Shown here piece after piece: positions 6,955-15,034 of a DNA stretch of 26,030 bases (the stretch's first letter is position 1; every line of letters begins with the position of its first letter). The notes beneath the pieces are model-generated. The model did not search any database and was not told the DNA's origin. It saw only the letters and a program-made list of their open reading frames with translations. The translations under genes and the position numbers were made by a program. The stretch comes from an uncultured Sutterella sp. (lineage in GTDB: Bacteria > Pseudomonadota > Gammaproteobacteria > Burkholderiales > Burkholderiaceae_F), in contig CAJLHF010000032.1 of NCBI GenBank assembly GCA_905206365.1, positions 1-26,030 of the forward strand, read 5' to 3'.

Positions 6955-7512
6955 TTACTTCACGCGGTTGCGGTATTCGCCCGTACGGGTGTCGATTTCG
7001 ATCTTGTCGCCCGTTTCGACGAAAGCGGGAACGGAGAGTTCGTAGCCGGTGGCGAGCTTGGCGGGCTTCATGACCTTACCGGAGGTGTCGCCCTTGACGG
7101 CGGGTTCCGTGTAGGTGATTTCGCGAACGAGGATCGTCGGGAGTTCGATCGAGATGGCGCGGCCTTCGTAGAACACGGCTTCGGCGGGCATGCCGTCTTC
7201 GAGGTACTTGAGGGCTTCGGCCATGACGTCGGCGTCGACTTCGTACTGGTTGTATTCTTCGTCCATCCAGACGTAGTGCGGGTCGGCGAAGTAGGAGTAC
7301 GTGACTTCCTTGCGTTCAAGGATGAGGTCTTCGAACTTGTCGTCGGCACGGAAGACGGTTTCCGTCGTGGCGTTCGTCAGAAGGTTCTTCATCTTCATCT
7401 TGACGACGGAGGCGCCGCGGCCACCCTTGGAGTATTCGGACTTGACGACGACCATGGGGTCCTTGCCGACCATGAAGACGTTGCCGAGGCGCAGTTCCTG
7501 TGCGGTTTTCAT
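6955..7512 (-). CDS. efp: Elongation factor P
   Basis: A 185-residue translation factor that relieves ribosomes stalled at polyproline. The full three-domain EF-P length is present and the tip of domain I reads YSKGGRGASVVKMKMKN, putting Arg at position 32. Arg32 is the modified residue in the EarP-dependent EF-P branch, whereas E. coli EF-P has Lys34 modified by EpmA/B. The predicted modifying enzyme EarP is the next gene upstream (7686-8948), which supports the call. ATG at 7512 is chosen over an upstream in-frame start at 7539 because MKTAQELRLGN is the standard EF-P beginning. The C-terminus (DKIEIDTRTGEYRNRVK) is intact. It has its own terminator and probably its own promoter. Confidence 0.97.
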   Translation of the reverse strand: MKTAQELRLGNVFMVGKDPMVVVKSEYSKGGRGASVVKMKMKNLLTNATTETVFRADDKFEDLILERKEVTYSYFADPHYVWMDEEYNQYEVDADVMAEALKYLEDGMPAEAVFYEGRAISIELPTILVREITYTEPAVKGDTSGKVMKPAKLATGYELSVPAFVETGDKIEIDTRTGEYRNRVK

Positions 7513-7581
7513 TTCGAGTTTTCCTAGTGCAGTTTGCAAAGTAAGTCCCCGGCAAACCTCTTCGGGCCCAAGGACGAAAAA

Positions 7582-7602
7582 ATTTTAGCTCTTGATTTTA
7601 GC
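7582..7602 (-). promoter_or_regulatory. Tandem GCTAAAAT upstream of efp, possible -10 elements
   Basis: On the minus strand GCTAAAAT occurs twice, 13 nt apart (7602-7595 and 7589-7582). Each contains TAAAAT, one mismatch from the -10 consensus. TTGAAA lies 20 nt before the proximal copy, longer than ideal. The position, 70-90 nt before the efp ATG, suits a promoter. Confidence 0.4.
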
Positions 7603-7685
7603 AAAGTTTTCAAAAGGGCGGCCGATCGGAAAGGCGGTTGCGGGAGGCGGGAGGCGTCGCGTCCGCTCCGTCTTTTTGATCGGCG

Positions 7686-8948
7686 TCAGCTCGCTTCAAC
7701 GCGTTCCGTCCGTTCCACGATTCTGCGGGCGAGGTCCCCGTGCGCGAAGAGCCGGTCTCGCCAGCGGGCCATGCCGCGGGCGATTGCGCCGCGCGAGCGC
7801 CACCACGTCGCAAACGTTTCGGGTTCGAGTTCGCCCGAAAGCCATTCGCGGTTCGCGGTCTCGAGAATCCGGGCGCTTTGCGGGTCGGTCTCGGCGAGTA
7901 CGGGTACGACCCGAGCGAGCCACGCATCCATCTTGATGAGGTGCGCGTTGTCTTCCGTAGGGTAGGTGGCCCAGAGAAGCGGCTTTCCCGCGAGCTGCGC
8001 CCGCACGAAACTGTCTTCGCCGCGGATCACCACGGCGTCGGAGGCACGCAGGAGGTCGTCGAATGCTTCCTGCGGAACAAAGGGCGTACGGCGGACGTCG
8101 ACCCCCGCGCGTCCCCGAAGGAGTCGTTCGATTTCGTCGCCCGCCGCACCCGGAGCCGCAAGCACCGTGAGGGGCTCGGATGCGGCCGCCGCGGCAATGC
8201 CGTCCGCAAGGCGTGCGAGCGCGTTCACGGGGTAGGCAAAGAAAAAGAGTGCGGGTCGCTCGGGCTTCGCACCGAGCCCGCGCAGGAAGTCGTCGCGTCG
8301 CGAGGGGAAGCGGTCGGTTTCCTCCCGAAGGCCGTCTTCGATGAGAAGACCGCCGGTACGCTCCGTAAAGCCCGGGAAGTACCAGAGCTTCCGAAGGGAA
8401 AGGTTCGGGTGCAATCCCCAGACGTCGTGACAGGCCTCCACCCAGTCTTCGGCGCTGAGGTAATCGAGATTCATGTAGAGAAAGCCCGAGCCGTCTGCGG
8501 GAAGGCCGTGCGCAAGACGCTCGTCGCGCGAGCGTGCGAGAAGCGCCTCCACCGCATCGGGAAGGCGGCAGCCGAAGGCCTCGATCGTGATGTCGGCCGT
8601 CGAGGGGACGTTCTGGTCCTGCGACGCCTCCCCCGAGCAACCATCGCGCTCCCGAGTCTTCTCAAGGACCTCCTCGGCGCGCGCCGCCCGATCGTCCCAG
8701 CGGGCGATCGCAATTCCGCGTACGACGGATTCGGGAAGGTTCGGATCAAGTTCCGGCACGAGCTTTGCAAGTACGTCGGGACGGTCGACGACGAGACGTA
8801 CCGCAAGCCCCAGGTCGCGCAACCGCCGCGCCAGGCGCCACGTCACGCCCGCGTCGCCGAAGTTGTCGATCACGCGACACCAGATTTCGGCCGTGCGCGG
8901 AGGACGGGAGCGGGTGACGGAAAGCGGGGAAGAGCCGTTCGTACTCAA
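7686..8948 (-). CDS. earP: EF-P arginine rhamnosyltransferase EarP
   Basis: A 420-residue glycosyltransferase that moves rhamnose from dTDP-rhamnose to Arg32 of EF-P. EarP signatures seen: CRVIDNFGDAGVTWRLARRLRDLG near the N-terminus, with the two conserved Asp residues at about 28 and 32; FLYMNLDYLSAEDWVE; LWYFPGFTERTGGLLIE; and VIRGEDSFVRAQLAGKPLLWATYP with the conserved Glu at about 311. No ATG or GTG start fits before the conserved region once the pgsA overlap is excluded; the best start is TTG at 8948, which overlaps the pgsA stop as TTGA and suggests translational coupling. This gives about 20 extra N-terminal residues. It sits in uvrC-pgsA-earP, with efp next downstream, so enzyme and substrate are neighbours. 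Confidence 0.93.
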   Translation of the reverse strand: MSTNGSSPLSVTRSRPPRTAEIWCRVIDNFGDAGVTWRLARRLRDLGLAVRLVVDRPDVLAKLVPELDPNLPESVVRGIAIARWDDRAARAEEVLEKTRERDGCSGEASQDQNVPSTADITIEAFGCRLPDAVEALLARSRDERLAHGLPADGSGFLYMNLDYLSAEDWVEACHDVWGLHPNLSLRKLWYFPGFTERTGGLLIEDGLREETDRFPSRRDDFLRGLGAKPERPALFFFAYPVNALARLADGIAAAAASEPLTVLAAPGAAGDEIERLLRGRAGVDVRRTPFVPQEAFDDLLRASDAVVIRGEDSFVRAQLAGKPLLWATYPTEDNAHLIKMDAWLARVVPVLAETDPQSARILETANREWLSGELEPETFATWWRSRGAIARGMARWRDRLFAHGDLARRIVERTERVEAS

Positions 8949-9544
8949 TTCTTCACCCGTTGCTCTTCGAAATAGGGGACGGCCGCGCGCAGGTACACGT
9001 ACATCGAGTAGACCGTAAGGAGCGCGGCAATCCAAAGGAGCACCTCGCCCGCAAGCGCGACCGAGAATCCGTAGACGGGGTCGTACCAGAGGAGGCAGGG
9101 AATGGCCGTCATCTGCGCGATCGTCTTGATCTTGCCGAACCAGTTCACCTTGACGAGCCCCGATTCGCCGATCTTCGCCATCCATTCGCGAAGCGCCGTC
9201 ACGGTGATTTCGCGTCCGATGATGATCATCGCCACGGCCATGTCGCAGCGCTCCAGACCGACGAGTGCGACGAGCGCCGCGGAAACGAGGAGTTTGTCCG
9301 CCACCGGGTCGAGAAAGGCCCCCATGCGGGTCGCCCACCCTTCGTAGCGTCGGGCAAGGAACCCGTCGAGCGCGTCGGTGACGGCGGCAAGAACGAAGAC
9401 CGCACAGGCGATTTGATTGACGAGGTGCGGATCGATCATGCGCGCGGGCACGTAGAAGATCCCGATGACAAGCGGAATCATGGCAATGCGGGCCCAGGTG
9501 AGGGCCATCGGCACGTTCATGCGGAAGGGAGGCTTGAGCTTCAT
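8945..9544 (-). CDS. pgsA: CDP-diacylglycerol-glycerol-3-phosphate 3-phosphatidyltransferase
   Basis: A 199-residue integral membrane enzyme that makes phosphatidylglycerophosphate from CDP-diacylglycerol and glycerol 3-phosphate, the committed step to phosphatidylglycerol. The CDP-alcohol phosphotransferase motif is complete: Asp57, Asp60-Gly61, Ala64-Arg65, Gly75, Asp79 and Asp83 (within TDALDGFLARR and MGAFLDPVADKLL). Several hydrophobic segments follow, and length fits PgsA. ATG at 9544 is taken; a second ATG at 9520 (MNVPMALTW) is closer to the usual family start, and neither has a good ribosome binding site. It follows uvrC, the same order as in E. coli, and its stop overlaps the earP start. 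Confidence 0.93.
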   Translation of the reverse strand: MKLKPPFRMNVPMALTWARIAMIPLVIGIFYVPARMIDPHLVNQIACAVFVLAAVTDALDGFLARRYEGWATRMGAFLDPVADKLLVSAALVALVGLERCDMAVAMIIIGREITVTALREWMAKIGESGLVKVNWFGKIKTIAQMTAIPCLLWYDPVYGFSVALAGEVLLWIAALLTVYSMYVYLRAAVPYFEEQRVKN

Positions 9545-9659
9545 AAAGCGGGCTGAGAGGAACGAGTCGGGGGACGACGTAAAAGAGTAGTTGAAATGCG
9601 AGAGGTCGGTGCGGAAAACGGAGCCCGAAATCGAAAAAAAGTCGACGGTTGGGGCGGAA

Positions 9660-11750
9660 TCAGGAGTCGGTCTCCTCCGTTCGGGGGATGTCGGGCGCGG
9701 CGCGATGCAGGTCGTCGTAGATGCGCCGCGCAAGCGCCCGCGAAATGCCGTCGACGCGCGCGATGTCTTCGGCCGAGGCGTTCGAGAGCTGCTTCAAGCC
9801 GCCGAAGTGGGCGAGCAACTTCGCGCGGCGCTTGGGACCGATCCCTTCGAGATCTTCGAGGCGCGAGGCGTTGCGGGTCTTCGCGCGCTTGCGACGCATT
9901 CCGGTAATGGCGAAGCGGTGCGCTTCGTCGCGGATTTCGGCAATGAGCATGAGGGCGCGCGACATCGTGCCGAGCACCAGCGGTTCGCGCCGTTCTCCGT
10001 CGATTTCGGGGAAGATGAGGGTTTCAAGCCCCGTCTTGCGGCCTTCTCCCTTCGCGACCCCGACGATTACGGACAGATCGAGCCCGAGATCGGTGAAGAC
10101 CTGCCGGGCGGATTCGACCTGTCCGCGCCCGCCGTCGACGAGAACGACGTCGGGGAGATACGCCTCTCCGCGCGCGACGGGCGCGTAGCGCCGCTCCAGG
10201 ACCTGACGCATGGCGGCGTAATCGTCGCCGGGTTCGATCCCGGTGATGTTGAAGCGCCGGTAGAGGGACGATTGCATCCGCCCTTCGGCAAAGACGACGC
10301 AGGAGGCCTGAGTCGCTTCGCCGGCGGTGTGCGAAATGTCGAAGCACTCGACCGAAAACTTCATGGGGTCGCCGTCTTCGGGTTCGAATCCGAGGATGTC
10401 GATCAACTCCCGGAGGCGAGCGAGTTGGCTTCCTTCTTCCTGAAGGCGTCGCGCGAGCGCGATCTCGGCTCCCGTCGCGCACATTTCAAGCCATCGACGG
10501 CGCGTGTCGCGCGGCTCCGTCACGACCGTGATGCGACGACCCGCAAGGTCCGTGAGCATGCGTGCGATGTTCGCGCCCAAGTCGGGGTGCGCGGGGTCGT
10601 TTTGCAAAACGACGACGGACGGAATCGGCATTCCGTCGTAGTGTTGCGCGACAAAGGCTTCGAGGAGTTCCCCCGGGCTCGGAAGGAGCGCTTCCGTGCG
10701 CACGTTGAGCTTCGGAAAATTGGGGCGGTCCCCCAGGTGGCGGCCGCCGCGCACCATGGCAAGGTTGACGCACACGACGCCTCCCGAAGCCGCGCACGCG
10801 AGAATGTCCGCATCCGTATCGCCGCCCGTCGTTTCGATCGCCTGACGGTGCTGCACGGTCGTGAGCGCCGCAATGCGGTCGCGGTAAAGGGCCGCTTCTT
10901 CGAATTCCCATTTTTCGCTCGCCGCCCACATGCGCTTTTCATACTCTTCGACGAGGTCGCGCGTGCGCCCTTCGAGAAGCGCCGCCGCGCGCTCGCAGTC
11001 GCGCGCGTAGTCTTCCGAGGAAATGCGACCGCAACAGGGGGCTGAACACCGCCCGATCTGCCCGAGCAGACACGGGCGCGAGCGGTTCGAAAAGACGCCG
11101 TTTTCGCAGGTGCGCAGCCCGAAGACCTTCTGCAACGTCTGGATCGCTTCTCGTACGGCCCCCGCATTGGGGTAGGGCCCGAAAAAGCGCGAGCGCTTGT
11201 CGACGCCCCCGCGGTAGTAGGAAAGCCGCGGGAATTCCTCCGGCCCCAGCTTGATGTAGGGGTAACTCTTGTCGTCCCGAAAGAGAATGTTGTACTTCGG
11301 GGCGAGCGTCTTGATGAGGTTGTTCTCAAGAAGCAGCGCCTCGGCTTCGGAGCGCGTTACGGTGGTCTCCAGCCGCGCGATGCGCGAAACCATCAACGCG
11401 ATGCGGGGCGACAGACCCGTTTTTTGAAAGTACGAAGAAACGCGCTTCTTGAGGTCGCGCGCTTTGCCGACGTAAAGGCAATGTCCCTCGGCGTCGAAGT
11501 ACCGATAGCACCCCGGGAGGTTCGGCAGCGTCCGCAATTCCGCCTGCGCGTCGAACGCGCGGGGCGCCTCGGCGCCGTCCGCTCCGAGCGGTTCGAGAGC
11601 GTCCCCCTTTTCGGTTGCGGTCGCCTTCACAGGTTCGACCGAAAGCTCCGCTCCGGGCGAAGGCTCGGGACGGAGGTGCTCGGCGGGCAAAGATTCGGGG
11701 GTGCCGTCGATCTCGGGGATCGCTCGGGCGTCGGAATCCGTCGTGGGCAT
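9660..11750 (-). CDS. uvrC: Excinuclease ABC subunit C
   Basis: A 696-residue nuclease that makes the 3' and 5' incisions in nucleotide excision repair with UvrA and UvrB. Order of parts: an N-terminal GIY-YIG domain at about 74-155, where the first motif reads GCY (80-82) instead of GIY and the second LYVG at 92-95; a Cys cluster (RPCLLGQIGRCSAPC); the UVR motif around EKWEFEEAALYRDRIAAL; the RNase-H-like C-terminal nuclease with VECFDISHTAGE and LPDVVLVDGGRGQ; and a helix-hairpin-helix tail near 620-690 (LEGIGPKRRAKLLAHFGG). About 70 Pro/Glu/Ala-rich residues precede the GIY-YIG domain and are absent from E. coli UvrC (610 residues); the true start could therefore be further in. It is followed by pgsA. 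Confidence 0.95.
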   Translation of the reverse strand: MPTTDSDARAIPEIDGTPESLPAEHLRPEPSPGAELSVEPVKATATEKGDALEPLGADGAEAPRAFDAQAELRTLPNLPGCYRYFDAEGHCLYVGKARDLKKRVSSYFQKTGLSPRIALMVSRIARLETTVTRSEAEALLLENNLIKTLAPKYNILFRDDKSYPYIKLGPEEFPRLSYYRGGVDKRSRFFGPYPNAGAVREAIQTLQKVFGLRTCENGVFSNRSRPCLLGQIGRCSAPCCGRISSEDYARDCERAAALLEGRTRDLVEEYEKRMWAASEKWEFEEAALYRDRIAALTTVQHRQAIETTGGDTDADILACAASGGVVCVNLAMVRGGRHLGDRPNFPKLNVRTEALLPSPGELLEAFVAQHYDGMPIPSVVVLQNDPAHPDLGANIARMLTDLAGRRITVVTEPRDTRRRWLEMCATGAEIALARRLQEEGSQLARLRELIDILGFEPEDGDPMKFSVECFDISHTAGEATQASCVVFAEGRMQSSLYRRFNITGIEPGDDYAAMRQVLERRYAPVARGEAYLPDVVLVDGGRGQVESARQVFTDLGLDLSVIVGVAKGEGRKTGLETLIFPEIDGERREPLVLGTMSRALMLIAEIRDEAHRFAITGMRRKRAKTRNASRLEDLEGIGPKRRAKLLAHFGGLKQLSNASAEDIARVDGISRALARRIYDDLHRAAPDIPRTEETDS

Positions 11751-11775
11751 GCGGGCGCTCGGGAACCGAGGAGTC

Positions 11776-12177
11776 TCAGCGATCCTCTTCGCCCGTCAGC
11801 TCTTCGGGGTCGAAGTGGAAGGTCATGCCCTTGTATTCGGGGCGGTACTTGAGGCCCGACTGGCAGCGGAATTCGAGCCAGCCGTGCGCGGGCTTCGTCG
11901 CGTCGCCCGATCCGTCTTCAACCGTGCCCGAGAGCGGAAGCATGCCGAGTTCGTCCCGTTCGCAGAAAGCGCGCGCCTTGTCGTAGAGGTGTTCCGAGAG
12001 CTGACGCGACTCTTTGACGTGAGGCCACGTCGCCTCGATGCGCCAGACGTTGCCGACGACGTTCGTGATGTTTTCCTCGCGGTCGAGGTACTTCTGGTGC
12101 TCGTCCTGCAGGGTCTGGCAGGCGGTGAGGCCGAAAAGAGCGGTAAGGGCGGAGGAAAGAATGAGAAGTCGCTTCAT
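11776..12177 (-). CDS. Small lipoprotein, function unknown
   Basis: A 133-residue protein with a lipoprotein signal: MKRLLILSSALTALFGLTAC, lipobox LTAC with the lipidated Cys at 20. The next residues are Gln-Thr, so sorting to the outer membrane is expected under the +2 rule. The mature part is soluble and charged (DEHQKYLDREENITNVVGNVWRIEA), ends in an acidic tail (DPEELTGEEDR) and has two further Cys (FCERDE, FRCQSG) that could form a disulfide. I recognise no family. The ATG at 12177 is set by the signal peptide; the ribosome binding site is poor. It is 25 nt upstream of uvrC and probably the first gene of that operon. Confidence 0.75.
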   Translation of the reverse strand: MKRLLILSSALTALFGLTACQTLQDEHQKYLDREENITNVVGNVWRIEATWPHVKESRQLSEHLYDKARAFCERDELGMLPLSGTVEDGSGDATKPAHGWLEFRCQSGLKYRPEYKGMTFHFDPEELTGEEDR

Positions 12178-12195
12178 GGCTGTTGACGGTAAGAT

Positions 12196-12212
12196 CGGTC
12201 CGATCCGGACCG
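12196..12212. promoter_or_regulatory. Perfect inverted repeat upstream of the lipoprotein gene
   Basis: CGGTCCG (12196-12202) and CGGACCG (12206-12212) are exact inverted repeats with a 3-nt spacer, 18 nt before the lipoprotein start. A TAAAAT on the minus strand at 12229-12224 could be the -10, which would place this repeat near the transcription start, as an operator would be. Confidence 0.35.
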
Positions 12213-12229
12213 CTAAGGAGGTCATTTTA

Positions 12230-12257
12230 GCCTGCGCGGGCCCGCGCGGGCGCAGGC
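12230..12257. repeat. Nested GC-only palindromes
   Basis: GCCTGCGC (12230-12237) pairs with GCGCAGGC (12250-12257), and inside it lies a perfect 14-nt palindrome GCGCGGGCCCGCGC (12234-12247). The two foldings exclude each other. No T-tract is present on either strand. Confidence 0.6.
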
Positions 12258-12660
12258 GGTTTCATGCCGGATCGTGCCGGTGCGTGTTCTTTTCGCGCTT
12301 CCGGAGCCGACGGGGCAGTCGCGCGCGAACGCAGAGCGCGACGCACGAGAGGCCTCAAAATGATCTCAAAAGGCCGCGAAAAGCGCGAAAAAGTGCCCGA
12401 ACGGAACTTCCCGTTCGGTCTTAAGAATCGGAGCGTCGGGGAGGCTTGCGAAAGGCTGTCTCTAATGCCGCCGAATGCCCTGTCTATCGGCCTTCCGGGG
12501 GCCTCGGGACATGCAACAAACGGTAAGGGAATCTTAATTTAGTCTCCCTACACTGCACCAACCGTCGAAGCTCCCGAACTCCCGCACGATCCCCGAGGCG
12601 GGTATGATTCGGAGCCCGAACACATTCACCAACCCCTGAACGGCCGAGGCCCTTTTCCCT
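12258..12660. other. Gene-free region upstream of the ccm operon
   Basis: About 400 nt with no supported gene. A TATGAT at 12603-12608 is a possible -10 for the ccm operon, but no -35 lies at normal spacing. An inverted repeat around GAACGG/CCGTTC (12399-12418) is also present. Short open frames here are rich in Arg and lack family resemblance. Confidence 0.4.
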
Positions 12661-13371
12661 ATGTCCGACCCCATCCTTGAGGTTCGCGGGCTTACCTGCG
12701 AGCGCGGCGAAAGAACGCTTTTCCGCGGCATGACCTTTGCGGTCGAACCGGGCACGCTCGTGCGCGTCGCGGGTTCGAACGGCGCGGGGAAAACGACGCT
12801 TCTGCGTTTGTTGACGGGTCTCATGCGCCCCGTCGAAGGTGAAATTCTCTGGCGCGGGACGCCGATTGCGAAGGCGGCCGAAGATTTCTGGCGCGAGCTC
12901 TGCTACATCGGTCACCGCAACGGCGTGAAGGACGACCTCTCGGTCATCGAAAACGTGATGATCAACGCGCGCGTGGCGTCCTTGAAGGCTTCGGAAGCCG
13001 AAGCGCTCGACGCTCTCGCAGCCGTGGGACTTTCCGACTTCATCGACGTTCCCGCGGGGCAGCTCTCGCAGGGACAGCGCCGCCGCGTGGCGCTTGCGCG
13101 TCTCTGGCTTTCGCGCTCGGTGCCCCTTTGGATTCTCGACGAACCCTTTACGGCTTTGGACGTGAAGGGCGTCGCGCGCCTTGCCAATCTCATCGGCGAA
13201 CACGTCTCCGAAGGGGGCGTCGTCATGCTCGTCACCCATCAGGAAGTGCCCGTCGAAAAGGCGCGGCTTCTTGTGATCGAGCCCGAAACCTGGTCGCCCG
13301 TGCGGCGCACCGCCGTCGAGCGGGCGCTCGACGACGCCGCGGCCGACGAAGCCGAAAACGCCGCCCGCTGA
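12661..13371 (+). CDS. ccmA: Haem exporter ATP-binding protein CcmA
   Basis: A 236-residue ABC ATPase. Walker A GSNGAGKTT (38-46), signature LSQGQRRRVALARL (135-148), Walker B WILDEPFTALD (157-167) and the switch His in THQE are all present. With CcmB and CcmC it forms the CcmABCD complex, which uses ATP hydrolysis to release haem-loaded CcmE for cytochrome c maturation at the inner membrane. The C-terminal 25 residues are Ala/Glu/Asp-rich and extend past the usual end. First gene of the complete ccm operon; ccmB starts 11 nt after its stop. Conventional ATG. Confidence 0.95.
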   Translation: MSDPILEVRGLTCERGERTLFRGMTFAVEPGTLVRVAGSNGAGKTTLLRLLTGLMRPVEGEILWRGTPIAKAAEDFWRELCYIGHRNGVKDDLSVIENVMINARVASLKASEAEALDALAAVGLSDFIDVPAGQLSQGQRRRVALARLWLSRSVPLWILDEPFTALDVKGVARLANLIGEHVSEGGVVMLVTHQEVPVEKARLLVIEPETWSPVRRTAVERALDDAAADEAENAAR

Positions 13372-13382
13372 AGGAGCCGAAC

Positions 13383-14051
13383 ATGTGGAATCTTTTTCTC
13401 ACGATCCTGAGGCGCGACATGACGCTCTCGATGCGTCGCAAGTCGGACCTCGCTCAGGTGATTTTCTTCTTTGCGGTCGTCGTGACGCTCGTGCCGTTGG
13501 GTGTCGGGGCGGAAACGAACATTCTGCGCTCGATCGCTCCGGGCGTCGTCTGGGTGGCGGCGCTCCTGGCGGCGCTCCTGTCGCTGCCGCGCATGTTCGC
13601 GACCGATCACGAAGACGGCACGCTCGAACAGATGCTCGTTGCGGCCGAACCCCTTCCCGTCATCGTGATGGCGAAAGTGGCCGCGCACTGGCTCGTGACG
13701 GGGGTGCCCATGACGATTTTCGCGACGCTCTTCGGGGTGATGTTCGATTTGTCGCTTGACGTGACGGCGGTGCTCGTGGCGAGCCTTTTGCTCGGCACCC
13801 CCGTTCTGTCGCTCGTCGGCAGCATCGGTGCCGCGCTCACGCTCGGGCTTCGCACCGGGGGCGTTCTGACGTCGCTCCTTGTTTTGCCCCTTTACATTCC
13901 GGTACTCATCTTCGGCGCGGGTGCGGCCCAGGCCGTGGCCGTCTCGATGAGCCCGAGCGCGCATTTTCTGATCGTGGGCGGGCTGACGCTTCTGTCGCTC
14001 GCGCTCGCTCCGATTGCGGTTTCCGCGGCGCTTCGCATCGCCGAACAATAA
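13383..14051 (+). CDS. ccmB: Haem exporter permease CcmB
   Basis: A 222-residue inner-membrane protein with about six hydrophobic segments, matching CcmB in length and in the sequence FFAVVVTLVPLGVG near the start, PGVVWVAALLAALLSLPRMF and EDGTLEQMLVAAEPL. It is the membrane partner of CcmA in the CcmABCD complex. The ATG at 13383 has AGGAG 6 nt upstream and follows ccmA directly; a longer open frame starting inside ccmA is not used. Confidence 0.95.
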   Translation: MWNLFLTILRRDMTLSMRRKSDLAQVIFFFAVVVTLVPLGVGAETNILRSIAPGVVWVAALLAALLSLPRMFATDHEDGTLEQMLVAAEPLPVIVMAKVAAHWLVTGVPMTIFATLFGVMFDLSLDVTAVLVASLLLGTPVLSLVGSIGAALTLGLRTGGVLTSLLVLPLYIPVLIFGAGAAQAVAVSMSPSAHFLIVGGLTLLSLALAPIAVSAALRIAEQ

Positions 14052-14114
14052 AAAAGATCAGAACAGCAAACCGTCCACTTCAAAGTCGACATTTAGGAGA
14101 AGGAGAGAACGAAC

Positions 14115-14840
14115 ATGCATTCCTCGGACCTTCAGGCCTTTTACCGCAAGGCCGGGACCCTGATCCCCTACCTGATGGGGGCGGCCCTGGTGCTCTTTTG
14201 CGCGGGCTTTTACATGGGCTTTTTCGAGTGCCCGATCGAAGCGCGTCAAGGAAACTCCTACCGCATCATCTTCATTCACGTCTCGGCCGCCTGGCTCTCC
14301 ATGCTCCTTTACGTGTTGATGGCGGTCTTCAGCTTGATCGGCCTCTGGAAGAACAACACGCTCGCTTTCATCGTCGCGCAGGCGATGGCGCCGACGGGGG
14401 CGCTCATGGGCTTCATCGCGCTTTTTTCGGGCGCCTTCTGGGGGCGTCCCACGTGGGGCACGTACTGGGTGTGGGACGCGCGTCTCACCTCGATGCTGAT
14501 TCTCTTTTTCCTCTATCTCGGCTTCATCGCGCTCCATTCCGCGATTGACGACAAGCGTCGCGCCGACCGTGCCGCGAGCGTCATCTCGATCGTGGGCGTC
14601 GTGAACGTGCCGATCATCTACTTCTCGGTGCGTTGGTGGAACACCCTCCACCAGGGCGCGTCCATCACGTCGCGCGGCACCTCGATGGCCGAAATCATGC
14701 TCTACACGCTCCTCGTCATGGTGGCTGCGGGCATGTGCTACGGCGCGGGCGTGGTGCTCTCGCGCACCCGCACCATCATTCTCGAACGCGAACGCCGTCA
14801 GGCGTGGGCTCAGAAGGCCGCTTTGGAGGGCAAACTGTGA
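14115..14840 (+). CDS. ccmC: Haem handling protein CcmC
   Basis: A 241-residue membrane protein of the haem-handling family with six hydrophobic segments. The tryptophan-rich WWD motif WGRPTWGTYWVWDARLTS lies at about 109-126, and the two periplasmic haem-ligand histidines are His55 (IFIHVSAAW) and His179 (NTLHQG). CcmC presents haem to CcmE and stabilises the covalent adduct. Two ribosome-binding-like sequences (AGGAGAAGGAG) precede the ATG. Its stop overlaps the GTG start of ccmD. Confidence 0.96.
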   Translation: MHSSDLQAFYRKAGTLIPYLMGAALVLFCAGFYMGFFECPIEARQGNSYRIIFIHVSAAWLSMLLYVLMAVFSLIGLWKNNTLAFIVAQAMAPTGALMGFIALFSGAFWGRPTWGTYWVWDARLTSMLILFFLYLGFIALHSAIDDKRRADRAASVISIVGVVNVPIIYFSVRWWNTLHQGASITSRGTSMAEIMLYTLLVMVAAGMCYGAGVVLSRTRTIILERERRQAWAQKAALEGKL

Positions 14841-15022
14841 ACTGGACCTCTCTTTCCGAATTCATCACCATGGGCGGGCACGGCTACTACGTCTGGTGCT
14901 CCTACGGGGCGCTCGCCGCGGGTGTGATTTACGAACTCTGGACGCTCGTTGCGCGCCGTCGCAAGATCTGCGCCCGTCTCGCCCGCGAAGCGCGGGCCGC
15001 CAAGTCGACCCTTGAAATCTAA
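14837..15022 (+). CDS. ccmD: Haem exporter small subunit CcmD
   Basis: A 61-residue single-span membrane protein too short for most gene callers. It has the CcmD pattern: an N-terminal MGGHGYYVWCSYG, one hydrophobic helix, then a basic cytoplasmic tail (ARRRKICARLAREARAAK). CcmD is needed to release holo-CcmE from CcmC. The start is GTG at 14837, overlapping the ccmC stop as GTGA, which indicates translational coupling; an internal ATG at 14870 would remove the first 11 residues. Identity is supported by position between ccmC and ccmE. Confidence 0.92.
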   Translation: MNWTSLSEFITMGGHGYYVWCSYGALAAGVIYELWTLVARRRKICARLAREARAAKSTLEI

Positions 15023-15034
15023 GGAGACCCCCTC

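Noticed and set aside
12264..12542. Plus-strand open frame in the spacer before ccmA
   Set aside because: No ribosome binding site, Arg-rich composition, no recognisable domain, and it overlaps GC-rich inverted repeats.
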